A stretch of DNA of 64,000 bases from Thermoanaerobaculia bacterium (GCA_947259925.1 CAMYOG010000053.1:217567-281566); one strand, 5' to 3'; counted from the first letter of the stretch, positions 34,508 through 43,750 are shown. The notes: a model not told the origin generated them from the sequence alone. Translations and numbers: made by a program.

Positions 34508-37333
34508 CTAGCCCGCCGCCGCGGTCGCCAGCACCTCCCACTTGAGGTGGCGGCGGAGCTCGTCGGCGGTCGGACTGTCGGCACGCTCGACGAACGGGCC
34601 GAGCGGCCCCGCGTACATCAGATCGCCGCCGTGCACTCCGCCTCCCGGGCCGAGGTCGATCACCCAGTCGGCGCGCGAGATGAGATCGAGGCTGTGCTCG
34701 ACCACCACGACGCCGTGACCGCGCGCCACCAGCTGGCGCAGGGTCTGGTAGAGGAGGTCGATGTCCGACATGTGGAGCCCGGTGGTCGGCTCGTCGAACA
34801 TGAACAGCCGCGGCTCGCGAGCGCCCCGCTCGTCGAGGAAGCTCGCCAGCTTGAGGCGCTGCGCCTCGCCACCCGACAGGGTCGAGGTCGGCTGGCCGAG
34901 CCGCAGGTAGCCGAGGCCGACATCGGCGAGTTTGCGCAGCTTCTTGCACAGGCGCTTCTGGTCGGCGAAGTGCTCGAGTGCGCTGTCGACCGTCATCTGC
35001 AAGGTCTCGGAGATGTCCAGCCCCTGGTAGCGCACCGTCAGCACGTCGCGCTGAAAGCGCTTGCCCTGACAGCCGTCGCAGACCACGCTGACGGCGGCCA
35101 TGAACTGCATGTCGACCTCGACCTCGCCGGTCCCCTCGCACACCCGGCAGCGGCCCTTGTCGAGGTTGAACGAAAAGTGGCCGGGAGTGATGCCGCGCCG
35201 CCTCGCCTCCGGGGTGGCGGCGTAGAGCTTGCGGACCTCGTCGTACGCCTTGGTGTAGGTGACCGCGTTCGAGCGGCTCGATCGACCGAGCGGCCGCTGA
35301 TCGACCAGCACCACCTCGGCGACCGCGTCCAGACCGTCGATGCCGTCGCACTCCCCCAGCTCGTACTCGACGACGCCCCGCGACCGCTGGTGATGCGCGA
35401 AGATGACGTTCTCGACCAGGGTCGATTTGCCGGAGCCGGAGACGCCGGTGACGGCGACCATGCTGGCGAGGGGAAAGTCGACATCGAAGCCCCGCAGGTT
35501 GTGGGCGCGGGCGCCCCGGATCGAGACCCGCGGCTTCGACTCGATCTCCTCCTCGAGTGTGTCGCGGCCCTGCTCGCGCCGGAACCGGGCGACGTGAATG
35601 CGCGCCGCGGTCGCCGGACGCTCCTGAAGATAGACCCCGGTGACCGAGGTCGCGGAGTCGACGATGTCGCCGAGAGCCCCCTGGGCGACGACTTGGCCGC
35701 CGTGCTCCCCCGCCGCCGGGCCCAGGTCGATGATGTGATCGGCGCCCCGGATCAGCGTCCGGTCATGCTCGACGACCAGCACCGTATTGCCGCGCGCCGC
35801 CAGGTCGCCGAGGAGCTTGACCAGGCGGTCGCTGTCCTTCGGATGGAGGCCGATCGTCGGCTCGTCGAGCACGTAGAGGGTGCTGGTCAGGCCCGATCCG
35901 AGCGCCGCGGCCAGGTGAATCCGCTGGGCCTCGCCACCCGAGAGGGTGCGCGCCTGGCGATCGAGCGTCAGGTAGTCGAGGCCGACCCGGTGGAGCACCT
36001 CGATCCGCTCGTTCAGCTCCTCCAGAAGGTGCCCCGAGAGCTCGCGCTGGCGCTCCGTCCACTCACGGGCGTGCAGCCAGGAGCGGAACTGCTCGATGCT
36101 CTTGGAGCAGAGACCCGGCAGTGTCTCGCCTTCGACCAGAACCGCGAGCGCCGCCCGCTGCAGACGCTTGCCGTCGCACTCTGGACACGGGTCGTAGGCC
36201 CGGTAGCGCGCCAGCAGGGTGCGCACGTGCAGCTTGTACGAGCGCCGCTCCAGGAACCGGAAGAACGCGTCGAGGCTCTCGAAGTCGCCGTCGCCGCTCC
36301 AGACCCAGGCGCGCTGCTCGTCGGTCAGCTCGCGCCACGGCACCTGGAGCGGGACGCCCGCCTCGGCAGCCGCCGGCAGGAGCTCGTCGTAGCGGTCCTC
36401 GTAGGCGGGTGAGTTCCACGGCGCGATCGGCCGCTCGGCGAGCGACAGCCCCGGATCGGGCACCACGCGGAGCCGATCGACCCCGATCACCCGCCCGAAG
36501 CCCTGGCACTCCTTGCAGGCGCCCAGAGGCGAGTTGAACGAGAAGAGCGCCGGGATCGGCTGGTGGAAGCGCTCGCCGCAGGTCGAGCACGAGAGCCGCT
36601 CGCCCAGGTAGATCGTGCCGCCGTCACCCCGCGCCTCGACCATCCCCCGGCCGAGCCGGAAGCCCTCTTCGATCGCGGCGGCGGTCCGGAGCGTCGAGCC
36701 GCCGGCGGTCCGGAACCGGCCGAGCGCCAGCTCCAGCGGATCCATCTCCTTGCGCCAGACCTCCTTCGAGGTCATCCGGACCGGCTCGCCGTCCTCGAGA
36801 CGACGACCGTAGCCCTGCCGGATCAGCTCGCGCAGGGCGACGCTCGCGCCCTTCTTCGGCCGCGGGACTCTGACCACCAGGGTGAACCGGTCACCGACGG
36901 CGCCCGATGCCAGCAGCTCGGCCGCCCGATCGGCCGTGAAGCTGGTCGCCGCGCCGTGCCCTCGCGGACACTGGACCTGGCCCAGATGGGTGAACAGCAG
37001 CCGCAGGACGTCGTAGACCTCGGTGATCGTGCCGACCGTCGAGCGGGCGTTCTTGACCGAGTTGTGGGCCTCGATCGCGACCGCCGGCAGGACGTTCTCG
37101 ATGTCATCGACCGGTGGCCGCTCCATCTGATCGAGAAACTGCCGGGCGTAGGTCGACATCGACTCGACGAAGCGACGCTGACCCTCGGCGTAGATCGTGT
37201 CGAACGCCAGCGACGACTTGCCGGCCCCGGACGGGCCGGTCACCACCGTCACCTGGCCGTGGGGCACCCGGCAGTCGATGCCCTTGAGATTGTGCGTCCG
37301 GGCGCGTCGAACGTTGAGGGAGACCTTGCGCAT
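34508..37333 (-). CDS. uvrA: Excinuclease ABC subunit A (UvrA family)
   Basis: 941 residues from ATG 37333. Two ABC modules: Walker A GPSGAGKSS (33-41) and GVSGSGKST, two signatures (TLSGGEAQR twice) and Walker B in VLDEPTIGLH and MFDEPTTGLH. Zinc motifs CSTCGERFH...CKECQGFG and CRVCEGTG...CDGCQGKR are intact. The region following the first Walker A reads AIEAHNSVKNARSTVGT in place of the usual SIEQKTTSRNPRSTVGT, a hallmark of divergent UvrA paralogues. UvrA recognises lesions for UvrBC. No uvrB or uvrC is nearby, so a main-line or accessory role cannot be decided from the window. Confidence 0.92.
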   Translation of the reverse strand: MRKVSLNVRRARTHNLKGIDCRVPHGQVTVVTGPSGAGKSSLAFDTIYAEGQRRFVESMSTYARQFLDQMERPPVDDIENVLPAVAIEAHNSVKNARSTVGTITEVYDVLRLLFTHLGQVQCPRGHGAATSFTADRAAELLASGAVGDRFTLVVRVPRPKKGASVALRELIRQGYGRRLEDGEPVRMTSKEVWRKEMDPLELALGRFRTAGGSTLRTAAAIEEGFRLGRGMVEARGDGGTIYLGERLSCSTCGERFHQPIPALFSFNSPLGACKECQGFGRVIGVDRLRVVPDPGLSLAERPIAPWNSPAYEDRYDELLPAAAEAGVPLQVPWRELTDEQRAWVWSGDGDFESLDAFFRFLERRSYKLHVRTLLARYRAYDPCPECDGKRLQRAALAVLVEGETLPGLCSKSIEQFRSWLHAREWTERQRELSGHLLEELNERIEVLHRVGLDYLTLDRQARTLSGGEAQRIHLAAALGSGLTSTLYVLDEPTIGLHPKDSDRLVKLLGDLAARGNTVLVVEHDRTLIRGADHIIDLGPAAGEHGGQVVAQGALGDIVDSATSVTGVYLQERPATAARIHVARFRREQGRDTLEEEIESKPRVSIRGARAHNLRGFDVDFPLASMVAVTGVSGSGKSTLVENVIFAHHQRSRGVVEYELGECDGIDGLDAVAEVVLVDQRPLGRSSRSNAVTYTKAYDEVRKLYAATPEARRRGITPGHFSFNLDKGRCRVCEGTGEVEVDMQFMAAVSVVCDGCQGKRFQRDVLTVRYQGLDISETLQMTVDSALEHFADQKRLCKKLRKLADVGLGYLRLGQPTSTLSGGEAQRLKLASFLDERGAREPRLFMFDEPTTGLHMSDIDLLYQTLRQLVARGHGVVVVEHSLDLISRADWVIDLGPGGGVHGGDLMYAGPLGPFVERADSPTADELRRHLKWEVLATAAAG

Positions 37334-37576
37334 TTCGGTTGCACCCGCCCCGAGACCGCGTTTCCGGGCGGCAGTGCAGCCCGACATCATATCGCGCGCT
37401 CGAGCGTCCTACGGCGACCGACTCACGCCGGAGCACCCGGACGGACGTCGTCCGCACCGTTCCGGACTCCAGGGTCGGCTGGGGATTCGGTCCGCTAACC
37501 CCTGATGAATAGTGACTTTTGCATTGGACCCTGTCGAGCGGCGCATGATACAAACGGCCTTTCTCTAGATGGGGCC

Positions 37577-38734
37577 GTGAGGAACGTAAAGGGGTCGCCC
37601 GCAGAGCCCGATCGTCCGCCGATCGCGGAGGCTCGCCGCATCGTCTTGAAGCTCGGCACCCGGGTCGTGGCATACGAAGACGGCAGGCTGGCCCTGCCAC
37701 GCCTGTTCTCGGTCATCGAGGCCGCGGTACGGCTGCGCGAGACGAACCGCGAAGTCCTGATCGTCAGCTCCGGGGCGGTCGGCCTGGGGATGGCGGCGCT
37801 CGGTCTCGACCGCATGCCGACCGAGCTCGAAGAGCGCCAGGCGTGCGCCGCCGTCGGTCAGACACGACTGATGGGACTCTACGAGGAGGGCTTCCAGCGC
37901 CACGGCTTCGTCTGCGGGCAGGTGCTTCTGACCCGCGGCGACTTCGAGGACCGGCTGCACTATCTGAACCTACGCAGCACCCTGATCACCCTTCTGCGGC
38001 GGGGAGTCGTGCCGATCATCAACGAGAACGACGCGGTCTCCACCGAGGAGCTGGCGTACGTGGAAGGCGAGCGGCGACCCCTGTTCGGGGACAACGACGG
38101 GCTGTCGGCGCTGGTCGCGGCCAAGCTCGAGGCCGACCTGCTGGTGCTCTTGACCGACGTCGACGGCGTCTATGACCGTGACCCCCGCCAGAACGGCGAC
38201 GCGCGGCTCATCGACCGGATCGACGCCGCCGACCCGGTCGGCGAGGCCGGCGGGCCCGGCTCGGCGGTCGGGCGAGGCGGGATGCGCAGCAAGCTCGGAG
38301 CAGCGTCGAGCGCCGCCCGCTCGGGCTGTCACGCGGTGATCGCCTCCGGCCTCGAGCCCGAGAGACTGTCGGAGCTCCTTGCCGGCCGATCGATCGGCAC
38401 CTGGTTTCCGGCCACCGGCGAGCTCGACGGTCGCCGCCGGTGGATCGCGTTCGCCGCCCCATCGCGCGGCTCCCTCTCCCTCGACCCGGGGGCCGTGACC
38501 GCGCTGCGCGAGAGCGGCGCCTCGCTACTGGCCGCCGGCGTCCATCAGGTGGAAGGCGACTTCCGCCAGGGAGACGTGGTCGAGCTTCTGGGGCCGGGTG
38601 GAGCGGCGGTCGGCCGGGGCATCGTCTACTGCGACGCCGCCACCGCCCGCAGGTGGTGCGGCGGCACGCCGCCGGAGGGCATTCGCAATCATGAGGCGTT
38701 GGTCCACCGCGACCACCTGGTACTGGAGGGCTGA
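37577..38734 (+). CDS. proB: Glutamate 5-kinase (ProB) with PUA domain
   Basis: 385 residues from GTG 37577. An in-frame ATG at 37505 would put a likely promoter region inside the gene. Kinase motifs: RIVLKLGTRVV, LIVSSGAVGLG, PIINENDAV, LFGDNDGLSALVA, LLTDVDGVYDRDP and GRGGMRSKL. The last 85 residues match a PUA domain. It phosphorylates L-glutamate as the first step of proline synthesis. proA begins three bases after its stop. It shares a neighbourhood with an apparent prolyl-carrier-protein pathway. Confidence 0.95.
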   Translation: MRNVKGSPAEPDRPPIAEARRIVLKLGTRVVAYEDGRLALPRLFSVIEAAVRLRETNREVLIVSSGAVGLGMAALGLDRMPTELEERQACAAVGQTRLMGLYEEGFQRHGFVCGQVLLTRGDFEDRLHYLNLRSTLITLLRRGVVPIINENDAVSTEELAYVEGERRPLFGDNDGLSALVAAKLEADLLVLLTDVDGVYDRDPRQNGDARLIDRIDAADPVGEAGGPGSAVGRGGMRSKLGAASSAARSGCHAVIASGLEPERLSELLAGRSIGTWFPATGELDGRRRWIAFAAPSRGSLSLDPGAVTALRESGASLLAAGVHQVEGDFRQGDVVELLGPGGAAVGRGIVYCDAATARRWCGGTPPEGIRNHEALVHRDHLVLEG

Positions 38735-38737
38735 GGC

Positions 38738-40030
38738 GTGAGCGCGTTCTCCCTCGATCGAGCTCGTTCGACGCGCGATGCGCAGCGGCGATTGGCGAGC
38801 GCCCCCGGAGCGGTGCGGACCGGGATCCTGATGCGCCTGGCCGACCTGCTGGCGGAGCGCGCGGGCGAGATCCTCGACGCCAACCGACGCGATCTCCTGG
38901 CGGCCGCCGAGGTCGACCTCGCGGCGCCGCTCCGCGACCGCCTGAAGCTGACCGAGGCCAAGCTGGAGACCCTGCACCAAGGGGTCCGCACGCTGGCCGA
39001 CCGGGCCGATCCGATCGGCCATACCGTCGGCCATACCGAGCTCGACCAGGGGCTGGTCCTCCGCCAGGTGCGCAGTCCGATCGGCGTCCTCCTGATCATC
39101 TTCGAGAGCCGGCCGGACGCGGTGGTCCAGATCGGCTCGCTGGCGCTCAGGACCGGCAACGGGGTCCTGCTCAAGGGCGGCTCCGAGGCACGATACTCGA
39201 ACCGGGTGTTGGTCGACTGCCTGCGCTCGGCGGTGGCGGCCGAGGGCCAGGCACCCGACGTGGTCACCGGCGTCGAAGGCCGGGTGGCGGCGCAGGCGCT
39301 GCTCGAGCACGACGAGCTGATCGATCTGGTCATCCCGCGCGGCTCCGGAGATCTGGTGCGCTCGATCCAGAGCACGACCCGCATCCCGGTGCTCGGCCAC
39401 GCGGAGGGGGTCTGCCATCTCTACCTGCATGCCGACGCCGATCCCGAGATGGCCGCACGGCTCGCCGTCGACGGCAAGTGCGACTATCCAGCGGCGTGCA
39501 ACGCGACCGAGACGCTGCTGGTCCACCGCGACTTCCTGCAGCGCCTGGGGCCGGTGGTCGCGGCCCTTTCCGAGGCCGGCGTCGAGCTCCGCTGCGACCC
39601 GGAGAGCAGGCGCTACGTGCCCAACGCGGTCGCGGCCGGTGACCAGGACGGGGCCACAGAATACGGCGACCTGATCCTCGCGGTCCGCACGGTGAGCGGT
39701 CTCGACGAGGCCATCGAGCACATCCATCGATTCGGCAGTGCCCACACCGACGCCATCGTCAGTGAGAGCGTAGAAGCGCGCCAGCGGTTCCTGACCGCGG
39801 TCGACTCCGCGTCGGTGTTCGCCAACGCCAGCACCCGTTTCGCCGACGGCTTTCGCTATGGGTTGGGAGCCGAGGTCGGCATCTCCACCGGGCGGATCCA
39901 CGCCCGCGGTCCGGTCGGGATCGAGGGCCTGCTGACGACGCGCTGGCTACTCGAAGGGAGCGGCCAGGCCGCCGGCGACTACGGCCCCGGCAAGCGCCAA
40001 TTCACCCATCGCTCGCTGCCGTCAGAGTGA
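38738..40030 (+). CDS. proA: Gamma-glutamyl phosphate reductase (ProA)
   Basis: 430 residues from GTG 38738. Recognisable blocks: VLRQVRSPIGVLLIIFESRP, LKGGSEARYSN, GHAEGVCHLYLHADAD, the catalytic Cys segment CDYPAACNATETLLVH, and FADGFRYGLGAEVGIST near the end. It reduces glutamyl phosphate to glutamate semialdehyde, which cyclises to pyrroline-5-carboxylate. The final step (proC) is not encoded here. It is co-transcribed with proB. The next gene on the same strand, a flavoprotein, begins 78 bases later. Confidence 0.96.
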   Translation: MSAFSLDRARSTRDAQRRLASAPGAVRTGILMRLADLLAERAGEILDANRRDLLAAAEVDLAAPLRDRLKLTEAKLETLHQGVRTLADRADPIGHTVGHTELDQGLVLRQVRSPIGVLLIIFESRPDAVVQIGSLALRTGNGVLLKGGSEARYSNRVLVDCLRSAVAAEGQAPDVVTGVEGRVAAQALLEHDELIDLVIPRGSGDLVRSIQSTTRIPVLGHAEGVCHLYLHADADPEMAARLAVDGKCDYPAACNATETLLVHRDFLQRLGPVVAALSEAGVELRCDPESRRYVPNAVAAGDQDGATEYGDLILAVRTVSGLDEAIEHIHRFGSAHTDAIVSESVEARQRFLTAVDSASVFANASTRFADGFRYGLGAEVGISTGRIHARGPVGIEGLLTTRWLLEGSGQAAGDYGPGKRQFTHRSLPSE

Positions 40031-40108
40031 GCCTAGGGGCTGTGCACGGGCTAGAATGACGCTCCTCTCGACCCGCCGGCGGCTCGGCTCCAGAGAAGGG
40101 AGATCCAT

Positions 40109-41275
40109 ATGCGAGGCAGGAAGGGTCCGGCAACGGACGAGTTGACCCCCGAGCAGGCGCGGCTCCAGAAGGGTGCGATCGAATTCGCCCAGGCCGAGCT
40201 CGGCCAGGAGATGCGCGAGCGCGACCATTCGCACGAGTTCGACCGCGAGGGCTGGAACAAGTGCGCGAAGTTCGGGGTCCTGGGGATGCCGGTGCCAGCC
40301 GAGCACGGCGGTCTCGGGCTCGGCCTGACCGACCTGATCGCGGTGATGGAGGGACTGGGCTACGGCACCACCGACCTCGGTCTGCTCTTCTCGATGCACG
40401 CCCACATGTGGACCAACGTCATCCCGATCCTGGAGTTCGGTACTCCGGAGCAGCAGGACAGGTACCTGCCGAAGCTGTGCGGAGGCGAGTGGATAGGGGC
40501 CAACGCCGCCTCCGAGCCGGACGCCGGCTCCGACATCTACGGGCTGCGGACGCACGCCGAGAAACGGGGCGACAGCTACGTGCTGAACGGCGCCAAGATC
40601 TACGTCACCAACGCCCAGGTCGCGGACGTCTTCCTGACCTACGCCACGGTCAACCCGGAGCTCGGCGCGCTCGGCATTACCGCGTTTATCGTCGATCGCT
40701 CCACCCCCGGCGTCTCGATCACCAAACCGATGGAGAAGATGGGCCTGCGCACATCGCCGATGGGAGAGGTGGTCTTCGAGGACTGCGAGATCCCGGCCTC
40801 GCAGCTGCTCGGACGGGAGGGGCGCGGTGTTCAGGCGTTCGAATGCTCGATGGAATGGGAGCGCGGCTGCATCCTGGCCGGCTGCCTGGGGGCGATGCAG
40901 CGACAGCTCGAACGCTCGATCGCACACGCGCAACAGCGCAAGCAGTTCGGCCAGCCGATCGGCAAGTTCCAGGCGGTGGCCAACCGGATCGCCGACATGA
41001 AGGTGCGACTCGATACCTGCCGGCCGCTGGTCTATCGGATCGGTCGCCTGAAGGACGGCGCCAAGAACGCCCGCGCCGAGGCGGCGATCGCCAAGCTGCA
41101 CGTCTCGGAGAGCTTCGTCACCTCGTCGATCGACGCGATGCGGATCTTCGGCGGCTACGGCTACATGGTCGAGCAGGAGATCGAGCGCGAGCTGCGCGAC
41201 GCGATGGGCGGCGTCTTCTACTCGGGCACCTCGGACATCCAGCGCAACATCATCGCCCGCTCGCTCGGCCTCTGA
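40109..41275 (+). CDS. Acyl-CoA-dehydrogenase-fold flavoprotein; probable aminoacyl/prolyl-carrier-protein oxidase
   Basis: 388 residues with the full fold (PAEHGGLGLGLTDLIAVMEG, then ANAASEPDAGSDIYGL, QRKQFGQPIGKFQ). The C-terminal YEGT catalytic Glu is replaced by Ser372 (FYSGTSDIQRNIIA). An alternative Glu is present at 251 in WERGCILAGCLGAMQ, aligning gap-free with the isovaleryl-CoA dehydrogenase base. That swap is characteristic of prolyl-carrier-protein oxidases such as AnaB, PltE and RedW, which turn a prolyl thioester into a pyrroline or pyrrole. It neighbours proBA on the same strand, and an adenylation enzyme and carrier protein converge on it. The fold is sure; the substrate is inferred from residues and neighbours. 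Confidence 0.72.
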   Translation: MRGRKGPATDELTPEQARLQKGAIEFAQAELGQEMRERDHSHEFDREGWNKCAKFGVLGMPVPAEHGGLGLGLTDLIAVMEGLGYGTTDLGLLFSMHAHMWTNVIPILEFGTPEQQDRYLPKLCGGEWIGANAASEPDAGSDIYGLRTHAEKRGDSYVLNGAKIYVTNAQVADVFLTYATVNPELGALGITAFIVDRSTPGVSITKPMEKMGLRTSPMGEVVFEDCEIPASQLLGREGRGVQAFECSMEWERGCILAGCLGAMQRQLERSIAHAQQRKQFGQPIGKFQAVANRIADMKVRLDTCRPLVYRIGRLKDGAKNARAEAAIAKLHVSESFVTSSIDAMRIFGGYGYMVEQEIERELRDAMGGVFYSGTSDIQRNIIARSLGL

Positions 41276-41299
41276 GGCGGCGCGCAGGCCGGCGCCGGA

Positions 41300-42871
41300 T
41301 CAGGCGCTAGCCAGGGAGGTAACCAGGCTCTGGTAATCGACCTTGTCGGTCGAGGTGCGCGGCAGCCGGTCCCGGATCACGAACCGGTCCGGGATCATGT
41401 AGGCCGGGATGCGCTCCGAGCAGAAGCTCTTGAGGGCGATGATGCCCGGTTTCTGGTCACCGACGAGGGTCAGGAACGCCGTCACCTGCACGTTCCCTTC
41501 GTCGGTAGTCGCGACCACCGCCGCCTCCTCGATGTCCGGCTGCTGGTAGAGGCAGGCCTCGATCTCGCCGAGCTCGATCCGGTAGCCACGCTTCTTGATC
41601 ATCCGATCGCGGCGACCCTGGAAGATGTAGTCGCCGGTCTCGTCCTCGATCACCAGATCGCCGGTCCGGTACCAGGAGCGGCCGTCGGGATCCCGGTAGA
41701 AGGCCGCCGCCGTTCGCTCGGGCAGATTCCAGTAGCCCTGGGTGACCGGCGCACCGGCGACGCACAGCTCGCCCTCGTCACCCGGCGCCACCCGCTCACC
41801 GTTCTCGTCGATGACGATGCACTCGCAGTGCGAGCAGACTTCGCCGATCGGAAAGGGCTCGGTCCGGTCGGGCGGGATCTCGGACGGGATCTCGAAGAAG
41901 GTGCAGACGTTGGTCTCGGTCGGCCCATAGAGGTTGAAGTAGCGGGGCTCGGGCAGCAGCTCGTGGAGAGCACGCAGGTGCTTCACCGGAAAGACCTCGC
42001 CGGCGAAGTTGATGATCCGCAGCGCGCTCAGATCGAGCTGGTCGAGCTTGCCGTACTGCGCCAGCAGGCCGAGGATCGACGGCGTCGAGTACCAGCAGGT
42101 GAGCCGGTGCTCGGCGATGAGCGGCGCCAGCCGGATCGGATCCTTGCCGAGGGCCTCCGAGATCAGGACCAGGGTGCCGCCGCTCTGCAACGGTACGTAG
42201 ACGTCGAGGATCGACAGGTCGAAGTGGAGCGGCGCGTGCGACGAGAAGCGGTCCTCGGGGGTCGGCTCGAAGACCTCGGTGCACCAGTCGACGTAGCTCT
42301 TGCCGTTCTCGTGGGTGAGTATCACGCCCTTCGGCTTGCCGGTGGAGCCCGAGGTGTAGAGGATGTAGGCGAGGTCGTCCGCTACACAGTCGACGGTCTC
42401 GGCCGCGGGCGCCGGGTCGTCCGCGTCGAGCGCGGCGAGGCACTGCTCGAGCGGCAGGCCCTCGTCGGTCGGCTCGAGCGCCAGCAAGGGCGGCTCGTGG
42501 CCGAGCTTCGCCAGCTCAGCGGCCAGCTTCTCGGAGCGCGCGCTGTCGACGATGAGCGCGCTCACCCGGCAGTCCTCGAAGATCGTCGCGCTACGCGACA
42601 TCGGTGCGGTCGCGTCGGTCGGAACGTACGCGGCGCCGCACTTCATGATGCCGAAGATCGAAGCGATCGAATCGACCGACTTCTCGAGGCAGAAGCCGAT
42701 CCGATCGCCCCGGCCGACGCCCAGGTGAGCGAGCCGGTCGCGCAGACGATCGCTCAGGGCGCGCAGCTCACCATAGGTGACGCGACGCCCGGTGGCGAGG
42801 TCTTCGACCGCCGTCCGGTCGTCCTCTCGATTGGCCGGGTTGCTCAGGCACTCGAGCAGCGAGGCGCCCAC
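41300..42871 (-). CDS. Free-standing amino-acid adenylation enzyme (prolyl-AMP-ligase-like)
   Basis: 523 residues from GTG 42871. All core motifs are visible: A3 YTSGSTGKPKG (172-182), A4 SSHAPLHFDLSILDVY with Asp218 in the amine-anchoring position, A5 NLYGPTETN (313-321), A7 YRTGDL, A8 RRDRMIKKRGYRIELGEIEA and A10 Lys510 (TSTDKVD). This short layout with HFDLSILD matches amino-acid ligases such as PltF, RedM and AnaC, and also DltA. It should activate an amino acid with ATP and load the carrier protein encoded 13 bases upstream. With proBA adjacent, proline is the best guess; alanine or another amino acid is possible. Confidence 0.8.
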   Translation of the reverse strand: MGASLLECLSNPANREDDRTAVEDLATGRRVTYGELRALSDRLRDRLAHLGVGRGDRIGFCLEKSVDSIASIFGIMKCGAAYVPTDATAPMSRSATIFEDCRVSALIVDSARSEKLAAELAKLGHEPPLLALEPTDEGLPLEQCLAALDADDPAPAAETVDCVADDLAYILYTSGSTGKPKGVILTHENGKSYVDWCTEVFEPTPEDRFSSHAPLHFDLSILDVYVPLQSGGTLVLISEALGKDPIRLAPLIAEHRLTCWYSTPSILGLLAQYGKLDQLDLSALRIINFAGEVFPVKHLRALHELLPEPRYFNLYGPTETNVCTFFEIPSEIPPDRTEPFPIGEVCSHCECIVIDENGERVAPGDEGELCVAGAPVTQGYWNLPERTAAAFYRDPDGRSWYRTGDLVIEDETGDYIFQGRRDRMIKKRGYRIELGEIEACLYQQPDIEEAAVVATTDEGNVQVTAFLTLVGDQKPGIIALKSFCSERIPAYMIPDRFVIRDRLPRTSTDKVDYQSLVTSLASA

Positions 42872-42884
42872 GAATCGGCCCTCT

Positions 42885-43130
42885 CTAGAGCTTCGAGCTC
42901 ACCAGTTGCTCGATGTTGGCGACGCTCTCGAACGTGTCGCCGTCGAGCTCGTGCGGCTCGATCTGGATCTTGAAGCGCTCTTCCAGGAACGAGACGACGC
43001 TCAGCGTGGCGATCGAGTCGAGGATTCCGGTGCTCTTGAGCGGCGTCGTATCGGTCAGCTCACTCGCATCCTCTCCCGGCAGAAACTCTTCCAGAATATA
43101 CGCCTTGATGGCCGCTCCTACCTCTCCCAT
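42885..43130 (-). CDS. Stand-alone acyl/peptidyl carrier protein
   Basis: 81 residues with the phosphopantetheine site GILDSIATL (Ser39), in place of the fatty-acid-synthase DSL. The acidic helix II/III region (SFLEERFKIQIEPHELDGDT) is typical. It should carry the activated amino acid or acyl group as a thioester. Its stop is 13 bases before the adenylation enzyme, so the two are one transcript. A possible promoter and a GGGGAG ribosome-binding site lie in 43131-43183. It is cut off from the genes to its right by a terminator. Confidence 0.88.
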   Translation of the reverse strand: MGEVGAAIKAYILEEFLPGEDASELTDTTPLKSTGILDSIATLSVVSFLEERFKIQIEPHELDGDTFESVANIEQLVSSKL

Positions 43131-43180
43131 TGGATGCTCTCCCCTGTTGAATCTAGTGGCTGGACGACTTGCCTAAAACG

Positions 43181-43225
43181 AAAAAAGACCTCGACTCGAA
43201 GCGAGGCTCCTTCTGGCTCGAGGTC
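43181..43225 (-). terminator. Rho-independent terminator ahead of the carrier-protein gene
   Basis: On the minus strand, GACCTCGA (43225-43218) pairs perfectly with TCGAGGTC (43194-43187), with a smaller CTCG/CGAG hairpin inside, followed by six T residues (43186-43181). It ends the transcript from the PBP1b-SDR-lipoprotein operon to the right and so isolates the carrier-protein/adenylation operon, which needs its own promoter in 43131-43180. Confidence 0.75.
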
Positions 43226-43319
43226 CGCTTACAAACGACCGTAACCCGTGACCAGAAAAGCTAATTTTAGCACAGGCGCCGTCGCCCCGGCCGCCCCACC
43301 GCCGCGTATGAGCCCTTCT

Positions 43320-43706
43320 CTATGAGCCCTGATCCGAGCCTTCCGACCAGACCACGGCGACGCCCCGGAACTCCATGATCACCTGCGCGTAGCCCTCTTC
43401 GGCGCGGCGCCGGCTGGTGCTCGCCGTCGTCCCCCAGCCGCTCCTGGGGTAGTACTCGTCGTACTCCACCCGGATCACGGCGTCGGCGCCGAGCTTCCGG
43501 GCCTCGAGCTGCAGCAGCCGCAGGCCCTCTTGTACGTTCCAGTGCCTGCTGATCACCGGCCTGATCTCCTCGTACGGACGATCCGGCTCCGAATCGGCGA
43601 ACGCGACCTCTATGTCGGACGGTCCGGAGCCCGGCGGCGACGAGGCGCAGGAACCGGCACCGAAGGCAAGCCCAAAGCTCAGCAGAATCGAGAGGGCGAC
43701 TCTCAT
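43320..43706 (-). CDS. Small lipoprotein of unknown function
   Basis: 128 residues from ATG 43706. Signal peptide with lipobox FGAGSC (Cys around 20). The mature part contains YEEIRPVISRHWNVQEGLRL then LQLEARKLGADAVIRVEYDE. The GADAVI motif is common in small outer-membrane or periplasmic lipoproteins related to YbjQ/DUF4156-type folds. Function is unknown. It follows the SDR gene by 44 bases on the same strand and is the last gene before the terminator at 43181. Confidence 0.78.
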   Translation of the reverse strand: MRVALSILLSFGLAFGAGSCASSPPGSGPSDIEVAFADSEPDRPYEEIRPVISRHWNVQEGLRLLQLEARKLGADAVIRVEYDEYYPRSGWGTTASTSRRRAEEGYAQVIMEFRGVAVVWSEGSDQGS

Positions 43707-43750
43707 GGCGACCTCCTCGCACCTCTGGCGCAGCACGTTCGGTGCCAGGC

